Assembly: GCF_010907035.1 (NCBI RefSeq)
Contig: NZ_QUMK01000003.1
Coordinates: 1-64,000, forward strand
Direction: 5' to 3'
From: Rhodopseudomonas sp. BR0M22
Lineage (GTDB): Bacteria > Pseudomonadota > Alphaproteobacteria > Rhizobiales > Xanthobacteraceae
Length of the DNA: 64,000 nt
Position numbers and translations under genes: made by a program. This document shows, one piece after another, positions 1 to 12,209 of the stretch. Position 1 is the stretch's first letter. The number at the start of each line of letters is the position of its first letter. The notes beneath the pieces are model-generated. The model worked only from the letters and a program-made list of their open reading frames with translations. It had not been told where the DNA came from and searched no databases.

Positions 1-325
1 GCTCGGCAACGCAAACCAGGCGCCGGATATTCTCCACGTCAACACGCTCGCCGCGCTCGACAATGCGACGCGGCTCGGCTTCCTGGCCTCCGCCGACGCC
101 GAGGTACTGCGGCCCGCGGCGCGGCTGTATCAGGACCTGACGCAGATCCTGCGGCTGTGCGTCAGCGAGAAGTTCAAGCCTGAAACCGCCGGCGACGACC
201 TGTTGCGGGTGATGGTGCGGGCCGGCGATGCGCCGGACTTCTCGTCACTGCAGGCGCGGGTGAAGGAAACCCAGTCCGACGTGCGCGCGATCTTCAACCG
301 CCTGATCGGCGGCGAGGGCGCGTAG
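1..325 (+). CDS. glnE: Bifunctional glutamine synthetase adenylyltransferase/deadenylase, C-terminal end (partial)
   Basis: Only the last 107 residues are present; the gene enters from the left edge in the frame beginning at base 2 and stops with TAG at 323-325. The visible part is helical and contains the stretch ILHVNTLAALDNATRLGF followed by a YQDLTQILRL segment, which is the usual ending of the second nucleotidyltransferase half of GlnE. In this family the enzyme attaches and removes AMP on glutamine synthetase in response to PII proteins, setting nitrogen assimilation. The catalytic GxD motifs lie outside the window, so the call rests on the C-terminal tail alone. A long hairpin follows the stop codon. 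Confidence 0.78.
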   Translation, partial: LGNANQAPDILHVNTLAALDNATRLGFLASADAEVLRPAARLYQDLTQILRLCVSEKFKPETAGDDLLRVMVRAGDAPDFSSLQARVKETQSDVRAIFNRLIGGEGA

Positions 326-366
326 CGAGCGGCGCAGCGATCCGCGGCGCGATCGCTGCGTGCTCG
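326..366. terminator. Candidate bidirectional hairpin terminator
   Basis: CGCAGCGATC (333-342) and GATCGCTGCG (351-360) form a perfect 10-bp stem with an 8-base loop; CGAGC (326-330) and GCTCG (362-366) can extend it. It sits between the convergent glnE and a small gene. No clear T tract follows on either strand, so it may be a hairpin without intrinsic termination activity. Confidence 0.4.
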
Positions 367-382
367 TGCAGCCAGCTTGCGA

Positions 383-640
383 TTACTTCGCCGCTTCGGC
401 GCCGGCCGCCGGCACCTGCTCGCAATCCATCGAATACACCAGCTTGCCGCTCGCGGTGTGACCGATCGGCTGGCAGCCGGTGACGCCATCGTCGGCCAGC
501 GCTGCAGCGGCACCGCGCGCCTCCGTCGGCGCTTCGTCCTGCTTGGTCATGACGACGTAGCCGATGCCGACCGCTGCGCCGACGATCGCCAGTCGAAACA
601 TCCAGACCGAGGTCTGATGGAAGGCGGCACTGAAGTCCAC
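383..640 (-). CDS. Small single-pass membrane protein of unknown function
   Basis: An 85-residue protein with one N-terminal hydrophobic helix at about residues 14-31 (MFRLAIVGAAVGIGYVVM), then an acidic, alanine-rich tail with two cysteines (VTGCQP and MDCEQV) that would lie outside the inner membrane. The start is a GTG preceded by AAGGAG at a 7-base spacing, which is a good ribosome site and supports this being a real gene. I do not recognise a family. The paired cysteines could form a disulfide in the periplasm; that is inference. It lies downstream of the AraC-type regulator on the same strand, 78 bases after its stop. Confidence 0.6.
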   Translation of the reverse strand: MDFSAAFHQTSVWMFRLAIVGAAVGIGYVVMTKQDEAPTEARGAAAALADDGVTGCQPIGHTASGKLVYSMDCEQVPAAGAEAAK

Positions 641-718
641 GGCCGGGCTCCTTGCGTCAATCGTTGCCCGCTCTTACACGGCGGCTTCGAAGCCGGACAA
701 GCCGGCTTTTCGGCTAGC

Positions 719-1741
719 TCAGCCGGCCTGCCGCAGCGGATCCTGCGCCACGGCCGTCCACCATTGCTGCACCACGGCCGGGCTGGTGAGCTGAATTGTT
801 GAGGAAGCATCGAGCTGCGCCTTGCGATAGGCGCTGGCGGTGACGCCGAACCGGGCGCGGAACGTGCGGCTGAAATGCGCCTCGCTCTTGAAGCCGAGAT
901 CGGACGCGAGGCGTGACAGCCGCCGCGTCTCCAAGGGATCGGCGAGAGCCGCCTGCACGGCGAGCAGGCGCCGTTCCTGGACATAGCGCATCACCCCGCC
1001 GCGATCGGCCAGCAACCGGTACAGCGACGCGCGCGACACCTCGAGCTGCTGCGCCAGCCAGTCGGGCGACAGCTCTGGCCGTGCCAAGTTGTCGCGGATC
1101 AGCGCTTCGGTGAGTGCCAGAATGGTCTCGTCGGCGCCGCGTTGCGGTGCGAGGTCCGCCTCGGCGGTCGGCGCCAGCAGCCGGCGCAGGAAGTCGGCAG
1201 TCTCCGCAACGGTGGCTGCGACATCGGCCTCGGTCAGTTGCGCGCTGCGCTCCTGCAGCGAGCGGATATAGGCGGCCAGCAGGTCGTTGCGCAGCGGGTC
1301 GAGCCTCGGCTTGAGGCTGTGCAGCGGCACGCCGGCCAGCAGTCGGCGCGGCACGATCAGGCACATCGTGTTCGACGCGAACGCACGGGTCGAGATCGGG
1401 CAGGCGAGATCGATCAACGCCACCTTGCCGGGGCCGATCACGGTCTGCTGCCGCGTCACCTCGCCGTTGAAGCCGCCTGAAACATAGAGGTGCAGCAGCA
1501 GGTGGTCCGGCGTCAGCGCGATGCGCTGGGGGTCGCGGACGAAATCCTGGGCGTTGAACGCGACTTTGGCGACCACAAGGTCGCCGATGATGATGCCGGA
1601 CGCCGAACCGGTCGGCGTCTTCCGGCTCGGCGCACAGGGACGCGGCTCGAACAGCGGCGAGATCACCGCGCTCCAGGTCGCGAATGCGTTGGCCTCATCG
1701 AGGCCGGAGGTCACGTAATAGAGACGGGGAAGGGACGCCAT
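719..1741 (-). CDS. AraC-family transcriptional regulator
   Basis: A 340-residue protein whose last 100 or so residues form a double helix-turn-helix of the AraC/XylS type: SPDWLAQQLEVSRASLYRLL, then RLASDLGFKSEAHFSRTFRA and GVTASAYRKAQ. The first 200 residues look like the cupin-like ligand and dimerisation half found in FeaR/OruR-type regulators. It points away from the autotransporter gene, with about 400 bases between the two starts, so it could control that gene or itself; no operator was identified. The inducer is unknown. The ribosome site in front of the ATG is weak. Confidence 0.85.
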   Translation of the reverse strand: MASLPRLYYVTSGLDEANAFATWSAVISPLFEPRPCAPSRKTPTGSASGIIIGDLVVAKVAFNAQDFVRDPQRIALTPDHLLLHLYVSGGFNGEVTRQQTVIGPGKVALIDLACPISTRAFASNTMCLIVPRRLLAGVPLHSLKPRLDPLRNDLLAAYIRSLQERSAQLTEADVAATVAETADFLRRLLAPTAEADLAPQRGADETILALTEALIRDNLARPELSPDWLAQQLEVSRASLYRLLADRGGVMRYVQERRLLAVQAALADPLETRRLSRLASDLGFKSEAHFSRTFRARFGVTASAYRKAQLDASSTIQLTSPAVVQQWWTAVAQDPLRQAG

Positions 1742-2145
1742 CGGGTCGATTGATCTTCAAGCCGGCTCGATCATTTGTCGGTTTCTCGTGCCGCCTCGCG
1801 GCCAGTTGGTTCCAGCCTAGCGGCTTTTTCCGAGGATGACGATTCGTCTTCGCGCTGCCCGCAGCCGGATGCGACATTCTCGTATTGCGCGCGCTGCGTG
1901 TATCGCTGTTGGCGGCGGTTCGGTGGCCCGACGAGGGCGCCGCGTGCGGTTTTGAGACGCAAGGTCAAAGGAAAGCGTCGCCGTCAACCTGAATCCAAAC
2001 GTTCTGCTCTGTCGCGATGCGTTCGCACCGAATTAGAACGGGACGAACACCGCGGCGGAGTGCTCATCGATCAGTTCGCCGACCGGAGATAACAGACGGC
2101 TGCGCCGGCGGGAGTGGCGCATGCCGAACTAGCAAGGGGAAGTCC
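1742..2145. other. Intergenic region between divergent regulator and autotransporter
   Basis: About 400 bases with no supportable gene. It holds the divergent promoters of the AraC-type regulator and the subtilase autotransporter. I saw no convincing sigma-70 boxes, palindrome or RNA element. Reading frames that run upstream of the autotransporter start through this stretch lack protein-like character. Confidence 0.5.
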
Positions 2146-5100
2146 GTGAGCACCGTGGGGCGTTTTCGTCATCTCTCGTCGCTGCTGTTGTGTACGACGT
2201 TTCTTGTCAGTGCTCCGGTGTCGGCGGCTTTGTATGCGGCCGAGTCGGCAGCCAAGCCGCGATCGATCGCAAAGTCGGCGTTGTCGCCCGAGATCAAGGC
2301 GCAGTTCGCCGAAGCGATGCGGCAGGGCGAGCGTGCGCTGATCGCACAGGCTTACGACAGCACGTATCGCGATCCTGGGCTGCGCGACGCGGTGGTGCGC
2401 CACGTCTCCGCGCTGGCGCCGACGGCGCTGCGCGATGTCACGACCGCCGCCGATCTCGGCGTGCTCACCTCCGGGCAGCGGATGATGCTTGCGCCGAACG
2501 CCGCGCAGGTCCTTGCGACTCGCACCGCCTCCGCTTCGGGGCTGAGCGCGTCGTCGTACCAGAACGTCGCGATGGCGGCGAACAACTCGCCGAACCTGCC
2601 GAGCCCGCTGCCGTCCACGGCGCAGCAGACCTGGAACCTCGATCTGATCGGCGCGCAGGGAGCTTACAATCGCGGCTTCACCGGCGCCGGCGTCACCGTC
2701 ACGGTTGCCGATACCGGGTTCGATACCACCAATGCCGGCCTGATCAACAAGCTGCGGACCAATCTCGGCAGGAACTACGTCTACAGGGACGGCACGACGT
2801 ACGATCCCACCGAGCTGACGCCACTGACGCCGACCGACATTCACGGCTCGCACGTCGCCGGCATCATCGCGGCAGAGAAGTTCACCAATGTGGACGCCCA
2901 CGGCGTCGCTTACGACGCCAGCGTGATTCCGCTGCGGATTCTGACCGCGACCGGCTATTCGGTGTTCGGCAGCGGCGATTCTTCCGCGAGCGCGCTGAAC
3001 TACTTCGCCGGCCTGTCGGGGACGATGGTCTACAACGCCAGCTATGGCCCCAACTTCAACGGTCTGACCAATCTGACGCAATGGACCATCGGCAATATCG
3101 ATGACGAAGCGGAAGCTGCGCTCAACGCGCTGAAGGCCGGCAAGATCGTCGTCGCCGCCAACGGCAACGATCGCGGTTCCAACCCGCTCGCGGCGCGCAA
3201 TCCGTCCGGTCTGGCGCTGCTGCCGTTCCTCAATCCGGCTCACGCCGGGCTCGGCGTCTACGACGATCAGGGCCAGAAGATCGACGCCACCGCGCTTCAG
3301 CATCAGGATGGCCAACTCATCGCCGTGATGTCGGTCGGCATCACCAAGGCGCCTGCCTGGTACTCGAACCTCTGCGGCGTCACCGCAAGCTGGTGCGTCG
3401 CCGCGCCCGGTGGTGACGATCGTACCGGGGCCGAGGTGTACTCGACGGTCCCCGATAACACCTACGCGTTCGAATCCGGCACCTCGATGGCCGCGCCGAC
3501 GGTGTCGGGAGCGATTGCCGTGCTGATCCAGGCCAATCCGAGCTACAACGCGCAGGACCTGTCGCGCCTGCTGTTCTCGACCACGGAAGATCTCGGCGCG
3601 CCCGGCGTCGATGCCGTGTTCGGTTACGGTCTGATCCGGCTCGATCGCGCCACCGACGGGCCGACCACGCTCGCCGCCAACACGGCGGTGTCGGTCGCCG
3701 CCGATCAAACCACCTACTGGAGCCGGCTGCTCACCACCGACGGCGACTTCTCCAAAGTCGGCACCGGTATTCTGAGCGTCTCCGGCCGCACCAACGCCGG
3801 CGGCAATGTGTTCGCTCAGCTCGGCACGCTCGCCGTCGACGGCACGCTGACGATGTCTGCGGGCCATCGCCTCGAAGTGGCGCAGCCTGCGACCCTGGCC
3901 GGCTTTGGTACCATCGCCGGCGACACGGTGATCGCGGGCACGCTGTCGCCGGGCAAGATGGCCAATATCGGCGATCTGGTGAGTAACAATGTGGTGCCGG
4001 CCGGCACCGTGCTGAACGGCAACTCGGTCGGCTCGCTGACCTTCAACGGCAACGTCACGCTGACCGCAACGGCCAATACCAGGATCGATATCGACGGCTC
4101 GCTGATCGTGCCCGGCGGCCCCGGCACCTACGACAAGATCTACGTCACCGGCGCCGGCAATGTGTTCTACGCGGCCGGCTCGCTGACCCCGGTGCTGCGC
4201 GGCAGCGTCGGCACCGTGAGCAACTACACGCCGGCGATCGGCACCGAATTCGCCTTCGTGCAGGCGACCAACGGCGCCAGCACCGCGGGCAGTTTCTCCA
4301 ATCTGGTGCAGCCGACCTCGGGGCTGCCGGCCAACGGCCGGTTCGACCTGATCTACAGCCCGACCTCGATCACGCTGGTGGTGACCCCGGCGAGCTTCAG
4401 CCAGCTCGCCGATGCCGACAAGCTCGCTCCGACGCAACAGTCGATCGCCCGCATTCTCGACAAGGAACGCGCAGCCTCCGGCGAGATGCCGACCGCCAAC
4501 GAGAAGGCGCTGTACGACGCGCTGTACAAGCTCGACACCCAGGCGCAGTTCGACAAGGCGCTCGATCAGCTCGCCGGGCCCGGCCAGCCGGCAATGGCGA
4601 GCGCGCCGCTGCAGGCGTTCACCGGCTTCCTCGGTGCGATCGGCGACCGCCAGGACGCGCTGACGTCCGGCAGCGAAATCGGCCAGAATGGCACCGCGCA
4701 GTCGTTCGCCTTGTCCTATGCGGGGCGCAACACGATGAGCGCCGGCACCAGTTCGGCAATGAATGCGTTCGCCAGCATCTCGCCGGCCGAGCGGGTGCAG
4801 GACGGCTGGTCGGTGTGGGGCCAGGGCTTTGGCCGCAACAGCCGGGTCGGTGACAGCGATGGTCTGTCGGGCTCGAAGGCGGTCAGCGCCGGTTTCGCGG
4901 TCGGTGCCGATCGCCGGTTCTCGAACAGCTTCAGCGCCGGCGGCGCGTTCGGCTATACGCGCACCACCGCGACCAGCACCGACATGCAGGGCACCGTCGA
5001 TACTTACGCCGGCGCTGCCTATGCGAGCTGGACGCCGGGCGCCGCCGTGCTCGATGTCCGGATCGCGGCCGGTCCGAGCCAGATGGCGACCAGCCGCCAG

Positions 5101-5616
5101 ATCCTGCTGTCGCCGACCAGCCTGCAGGGCAGCGCCAATGGCGTCGGCGTCGGCACCACGTTCGAGGCCGGCTATCGGTTCGCGATGGGGCACGACGTGA
5201 CGCTGAAGCCGTTCGTCGGCCTGGCCTGGCAGGGCTTCCGCCGCGATGCCTACAGCGAAAGCCAGCTGCCGATCGGCCTCGTCTACGCGGCACGGACCTA
5301 CGACAAGCTGACCTCCACGGTCGGCGCGGCGGTGAGCGGGCGGCTGCGGACCATCGACGGCACCACACTGGCGCCGGAGCTGAAGGTCGGCTGGGGCTAC
5401 GATCTGCGCGACACCACGCTGGTCAGCGAAGCTGCGCTGCTCGACGAAGCGTTCCTGGTCGATGCGGCGCAGCCGGGTCGCAACGCGGCGCTGGTCGGCG
5501 CCAAATTGTCCGGCTGGCGCACCGAGACGTTCCGGTTGTTCGCCGCCTATAGCGGCGAATTCCGCAGCAACGCCACCAGCCACCAGGTCTCCGCCGGCGC
5601 CCGCGTCAACTGGTAA
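2146..5616 (+). CDS. Autotransporter subtilisin-like serine protease (S8 family, type V secretion)
   Basis: A protein of 1156 residues. The GTG at 2146 is chosen because AAGGGGA lies just upstream and the protein then opens with a signal peptide (FRHLSSLLLCTTFLVSAPVSA). The protease domain carries the full triad: Asp189 in VADTGFD, His233 in HGSHVAG and Ser447 in SGTSMAAP. A passenger stalk follows, with beta-helix repeats near residues 535-600 (TGILSVSGRTNAGG, LAVDGTLTMSAG). From about residue 885 there is an autotransporter beta-barrel ending in a terminal tryptophan (SAGARVNW). Known relatives export the protease through their own barrel to the cell surface. The substrate is unknown. A strong terminator follows, so it is probably a single-gene transcript. 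Confidence 0.93.
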   Translation: MSTVGRFRHLSSLLLCTTFLVSAPVSAALYAAESAAKPRSIAKSALSPEIKAQFAEAMRQGERALIAQAYDSTYRDPGLRDAVVRHVSALAPTALRDVTTAADLGVLTSGQRMMLAPNAAQVLATRTASASGLSASSYQNVAMAANNSPNLPSPLPSTAQQTWNLDLIGAQGAYNRGFTGAGVTVTVADTGFDTTNAGLINKLRTNLGRNYVYRDGTTYDPTELTPLTPTDIHGSHVAGIIAAEKFTNVDAHGVAYDASVIPLRILTATGYSVFGSGDSSASALNYFAGLSGTMVYNASYGPNFNGLTNLTQWTIGNIDDEAEAALNALKAGKIVVAANGNDRGSNPLAARNPSGLALLPFLNPAHAGLGVYDDQGQKIDATALQHQDGQLIAVMSVGITKAPAWYSNLCGVTASWCVAAPGGDDRTGAEVYSTVPDNTYAFESGTSMAAPTVSGAIAVLIQANPSYNAQDLSRLLFSTTEDLGAPGVDAVFGYGLIRLDRATDGPTTLAANTAVSVAADQTTYWSRLLTTDGDFSKVGTGILSVSGRTNAGGNVFAQLGTLAVDGTLTMSAGHRLEVAQPATLAGFGTIAGDTVIAGTLSPGKMANIGDLVSNNVVPAGTVLNGNSVGSLTFNGNVTLTATANTRIDIDGSLIVPGGPGTYDKIYVTGAGNVFYAAGSLTPVLRGSVGTVSNYTPAIGTEFAFVQATNGASTAGSFSNLVQPTSGLPANGRFDLIYSPTSITLVVTPASFSQLADADKLAPTQQSIARILDKERAASGEMPTANEKALYDALYKLDTQAQFDKALDQLAGPGQPAMASAPLQAFTGFLGAIGDRQDALTSGSEIGQNGTAQSFALSYAGRNTMSAGTSSAMNAFASISPAERVQDGWSVWGQGFGRNSRVGDSDGLSGSKAVSAGFAVGADRRFSNSFSAGGAFGYTRTTATSTDMQGTVDTYAGAAYASWTPGAAVLDVRIAAGPSQMATSRQILLSPTSLQGSANGVGVGTTFEAGYRFAMGHDVTLKPFVGLAWQGFRRDAYSESQLPIGLVYAARTYDKLTSTVGAAVSGRLRTIDGTTLAPELKVGWGYDLRDTTLVSEAALLDEAFLVDAAQPGRNAALVGAKLSGWRTETFRLFAAYSGEFRSNATSHQVSAGARVNW

Positions 5617-5642
5617 GCCAACTACGTAGAGTGCATGCAAAG

Positions 5643-5678
5643 CCCCGGTTCTGAGCGATCAGAACCGGGGTGTTTTTT
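5643..5678 (+). terminator. Intrinsic terminator of the autotransporter gene
   Basis: A perfect 12-bp stem (5643-5654 with 5659-5670) closed by a GCGA tetraloop and followed by TGTTTTTT. It starts 26 bases after the stop codon. Confidence 0.93.
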
Positions 5679-5730
5679 GCGCGCGTTGGCTGAGGGAGCG
5701 GGCTGCCGGCATTGACCAGAACAGCTCGGG

Positions 5731-5770
5731 ATTCCGGGTTCGCGAGCTTGCGCTCGCGCCCCGGAATGAC
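5731..5770. repeat. Palindromic intergenic repeat, family A
   Basis: Inverted ends ATTCCGGGTTCGCGAG and CTCGCGCCCCGGAATGAC can fold into a long hairpin. The same core recurs at 5801, 12089, 12151, 13150, 21634, 21700 and (diverged) 21809. Confidence 0.85.
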
Positions 5771-5800
5771 GTTGTGAATGGTAGGTCTCACTCACCACGA

Positions 5801-5838
5801 GTCATTCCGGGGCGCGCGTAGCGCGAACCCGGAATCTC
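5801..5838. repeat. Palindromic intergenic repeat, family A
   Basis: Second copy in this gap, in the opposite orientation to the copy at 5731: it opens with GTCATTCCGGGGCGCGCG and ends CGAACCCGGAATC. The two copies are separated by about 30 unique bases, so the pair could also fold together. Confidence 0.85.
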
Positions 5839-5923
5839 CTTCCTCAGTGCGGAGTCATGCCAGCGCAGCACAGAGGCAGAGTGTGAATGAGACCGATCGG
5901 TGAAGAGAACAGGCCTGACGAGA

Positions 5924-8233
<2,310 letters not shown>

Positions 8234-8437
8234 ACGTGGCCCCCACCAAGTATCCGTCTGCCCCGTTCGAGCAGCGAGCGCCGTTCGAATCACAGTTAGG
8301 ATTTGAATCGACTTTTAGCGGGCTGTCGAGAGTCAACGATTCCGGGGGTCTGAAAAATCCTTATCCAAAGGTGAATCGCGCCGACATTTTTTCGTGAGTC
8401 GAGTCCGAAACGAGAACGGCTGCGGCGTGCGCAGCGC

Positions 8438-9817
8438 TCAATCGGCGTTCGGCGGCTCGGCGTGACTGATCACGCGCTTCACGCTCGGGAATTCGGCACG
8501 CAGGCGACGCTCGATCTCGTCGACATGATCGTGCACGGCGATCACGCTCATCGACGGATCGGCGTAGCAGTGGAAGTTGACGATCTCGCCGGCCTCGGTG
8601 TCGCGGACGCGGACGCTGTGGACGTCGTGGATCGCGCCGTTGCGGGTGAGATTGTTCAGTGCCGTGCGGATCTCCGCGACGCGCGACGGCGCCGCGTCGT
8701 AACCTTGCGGCAGTTCGGGCTCCAGCGGCTCGATATGGGTGTCGACTTCGACGTCGGTGCCGAAATCCTCGCGGATGTGATCCTCGAGCCGGTGCGCGAT
8801 GTCGTGGGCGTCGATCAGCGGCATCTCGCCGTCGACCTCGAGATCGATGCTGACGATCAGCTTGTGGCCGAGATCGTGCACCGTGACGTGATGCACGGCG
8901 AGGCCGGAATTGCGCGCGATCACCATGATGCGCTCGCGCACGCTTTCATTGTCGCGGGCCACCGGAATTGCCGTGAAGGTGAGGTCGGCATCGCCGAACT
9001 CGGCGGTGAGCGATTCCTGGGCCTTGCGATTGATCTCGTCGATGCGGTCGATCGGATAGGTGCGGGGCACTTCGACCAGGGCGTCGATGAAATGCGTCGG
9101 GCCGACCATGCGGGTGCGCAGCCGCTCGATGCCGACCACGCCCGGCACAGCCGTGATGACGTCGCGCGCCTTCTCCGACACGCCGTCCGGCGCGCGGTCG
9201 AGCAGAGTCTGGATCGTCGAGCGGCCGAGCCGCAGGCCGAGGATCGAGACGATCGCCGCGACGCCGATCGCCGCGGCGGCGTCGCCCCAGGCGAAGCCGA
9301 AAGCCGACAAGCTCAGGCCGGCGATCACCGCGAACGAGCTGAGCACGTCGGAGCCGAAATGCAACGCGTCGGCGGCCAGCGCCTGGCTTTTGGTGGCGAC
9401 CGCGGTCCGATGCAGCGCCCAGGCACGCCACAGATTGACGACGATGTCGACGCCGAGAATTGCGAAGGCCAGATAGGAGAAGGTCGGCGGAGTCGAGCCT
9501 TCGCTCAGCCGGCTGTAGGCTTCGACCAGGATGCCGCCGGCCAGAACATAGAGCAGGGCGATCACGCCGAGCGCCGACAGACTCTCGATCTTGCCGTGGC
9601 CGTAGTGATGCGCGTCGTCGGCCGGCCGGTCCGAGATCCGCACCACGAACCAGGTGATGATGGTGGCGACCAGATCGATCGAGCTGTGCAGCGCTTCGGA
9701 GATCAGCGCCAGCGAGCCGATGGCGATGCCGATGGCGAATTTCGCCGCCGCCATGCTCGCACTCGCGACGACGGAGATCGCGGCCACTCGCGATTTGGTG
9801 CTGGCGATATCGTTCAT
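8438..9817 (-). CDS. Cation diffusion facilitator (CDF) metal efflux transporter with three C-terminal domains
   Basis: 459 residues, longer than the usual 300 or so. About residues 10-205 form the six-helix membrane part. The metal-site motifs are HSSID in helix II and HFGSD in helix V, an HxxxD/HxxxD pair that is typical of zinc transporters. The remainder appears to contain three consecutive cation-efflux cytoplasmic domains: about 217-290, 291-377 and 378-459, each beginning with a helix and passing through an alternating beta strand such as HFIDALVEVP, KLIVSIDLEVDG and EIVNFHCYADPS. The family exports divalent metals by proton antiport as a homodimer. Zinc is the likely substrate, but iron, cobalt or manganese are possible. 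Confidence 0.92.
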   Translation of the reverse strand: MNDIASTKSRVAAISVVASASMAAAKFAIGIAIGSLALISEALHSSIDLVATIITWFVVRISDRPADDAHHYGHGKIESLSALGVIALLYVLAGGILVEAYSRLSEGSTPPTFSYLAFAILGVDIVVNLWRAWALHRTAVATKSQALAADALHFGSDVLSSFAVIAGLSLSAFGFAWGDAAAAIGVAAIVSILGLRLGRSTIQTLLDRAPDGVSEKARDVITAVPGVVGIERLRTRMVGPTHFIDALVEVPRTYPIDRIDEINRKAQESLTAEFGDADLTFTAIPVARDNESVRERIMVIARNSGLAVHHVTVHDLGHKLIVSIDLEVDGEMPLIDAHDIAHRLEDHIREDFGTDVEVDTHIEPLEPELPQGYDAAPSRVAEIRTALNNLTRNGAIHDVHSVRVRDTEAGEIVNFHCYADPSMSVIAVHDHVDEIERRLRAEFPSVKRVISHAEPPNAD

Positions 9818-9948
9818 AGCGCGGGATTTAGCAGTCTCGTGCGACGCCGGAAAGGCACCGGATCCGTGACGCTGGTGGGTAACGGGTCCGTTCGCACAAG
9901 CTGCGAATTAGTTTCAATTAAGATGGCCGTGGCCGGTGCGAAACCGGC

Positions 9949-10923
9949 TCAGATCGTCACCACGATCTTGCCGAAATGGCGATTGGCTTCCATGTGCGCG
10001 AACGCGGCGCCGATCTCGGCGAACGGGAACACCTTGTCGATCGGTAGCTTCAGGCTGCGCGATTCGATCGCCGGCCAGATGTCGCCCCGGACTTGGCGGA
10101 AGATCTCGCGGATCTCCTCGATGCTGCGGCTGCGGAAGGTGACGCCGACATAGTCGATCCGGCGCGCGGCATGCAGATCGAAGTTGAACTCGGCATGGGT
10201 GCCGCCGAGCCGGCCGACATTGACGATGCGGCCGAGCACGCGGGTGGCGGCGAGGTTCTGATTGGCGACCTTGCCGGAGACCTGGTCGATCACGAGGTCG
10301 ACGCCGGCACCGCCGGTCGCGGCGAGCACCTGATCGACCCAGCCGTCGCCGGAGGAATCGATCGCCAGATCGGCGCCGAACTGGTGCAGCTTGTCGCGCC
10401 GGCCCTTGTCGGTCGACGAGCCGATCACCGTGCGGGCGCCCTTCAGCTTGGCGATTTGCATCGCCATCAGCCCGACGCCGGAGCTGGCGCCTTGCACCAG
10501 CACCGATTGGCCGGAGCGCAGCTTGCCGATCGCCATGACCGCGTTGTGCATCGTGGTGAGGGCGACCGGCAGGGTGGCGGCGTCCTCGAAGCTCATCTTG
10601 TCCGGGATCGGCAGCAGCCGGCCGTGGTCGGCGAGGGTGTACTCGCCGAACGCGCCGGTGCCGGAGCCCATCACCCGGTCGCCGACCTTGCAGCCATAGG
10701 CCTCGTCGCCGACCGCTTCGATTTCGCCGGCGAACTCCATGCCGAGTACGGCGCCGACGCCCCCGGCGGCGCCGTGGGCGTGGCCCTTGGTCATGCCGAG
10801 GTCGGCGCGGTTGAGCCCGCAGGCGCGGACCCGGATCAGGACTTGCGGACCTTTCGGCGCCGCCGGCTTGTCGACTTCGGTGATGGCGGCGCCGGCGGCG
10901 CCGTAGACATAGGCTTTCATCAC
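9949..10923 (-). CDS. Zinc-independent NADPH:quinone oxidoreductase (medium-chain dehydrogenase family)
   Basis: 324 residues. The N-terminal GroES-like fold opens with MKAYVYGAAGAAITEVDKP and contains GLNRADL. The nucleotide-binding fold has GASSGVGLMAMQIAK near residue 140-155. The cysteine ligands of zinc-dependent alcohol dehydrogenases are absent, which places it with the QOR/zeta-crystallin branch. Family members reduce quinones or alpha,beta-unsaturated carbonyls with NADPH. AGGACGAG precedes the ATG. It is the last gene of a minus-strand run, 42 bases after the flavin oxidoreductase stop, so the two are probably cotranscribed. The physiological substrate cannot be read from the sequence. 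Confidence 0.88.
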   Translation of the reverse strand: MMKAYVYGAAGAAITEVDKPAAPKGPQVLIRVRACGLNRADLGMTKGHAHGAAGGVGAVLGMEFAGEIEAVGDEAYGCKVGDRVMGSGTGAFGEYTLADHGRLLPIPDKMSFEDAATLPVALTTMHNAVMAIGKLRSGQSVLVQGASSGVGLMAMQIAKLKGARTVIGSSTDKGRRDKLHQFGADLAIDSSGDGWVDQVLAATGGAGVDLVIDQVSGKVANQNLAATRVLGRIVNVGRLGGTHAEFNFDLHAARRIDYVGVTFRSRSIEEIREIFRQVRGDIWPAIESRSLKLPIDKVFPFAEIGAAFAHMEANRHFGKIVVTI

Positions 10924-10965
10924 AAGCTCGTCCTGTTCTCGCGGCGCCGGCCCGGCGCGCGCGTC

Positions 10966-12075
<1,110 letters not shown>

Positions 12076-12088
12076 TCATCTCACCGAG

Positions 12089-12130
12089 TCATTCCGGGGC
12101 GCTCGCGCCAGCGAGCGAACCCGGAATCTC
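12089..12130. repeat. Palindromic intergenic repeat, family A
   Basis: Starts GTCATTCCGGGGCGCTCGCG, has a short loop, then returns GCGAGCGAACCCGGAATC. It lies between the FAH-family gene and the flavin oxidoreductase gene. Confidence 0.88.
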
Positions 12131-12150
12131 GGCGTCGTGAAAACAACTTC

Positions 12151-12190
12151 GGGATTCCGGGTTCGCGTTTTCGCGCGCCCCGGAATGACG
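12151..12190. repeat. Palindromic intergenic repeat, family A (inverted copy)
   Basis: Starts GGGATTCCGGGTTCGCG and ends GCGCCCCGGAATGACG, in inverted orientation to the copy at 12089 and 20 bases from it. It ends 20 bases before the FAH-family stop codon. Confidence 0.88.
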
Positions 12191-12209
12191 TGTGTGTGGC
12201 GAGAGAGCG

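Noticed and set aside
2071-5640. A 1189-codon open frame antisense to the autotransporter
   Set aside because: Its composition is that of a codon-bias shadow (histidine, glycine, arginine and alanine in excess, no domain), and it mirrors a gene with an intact catalytic triad and signal peptide.
5731-5838. CRISPR array, because palindromic repeats occur close together
   Set aside because: Copies differ in length, alternate in orientation and lack regular spacers; no cas genes are present.
8284-8310. tRNA-like TTCGAATC motif
   Set aside because: No cloverleaf arms or acceptor stem can be formed around it; it is near the kinase start.
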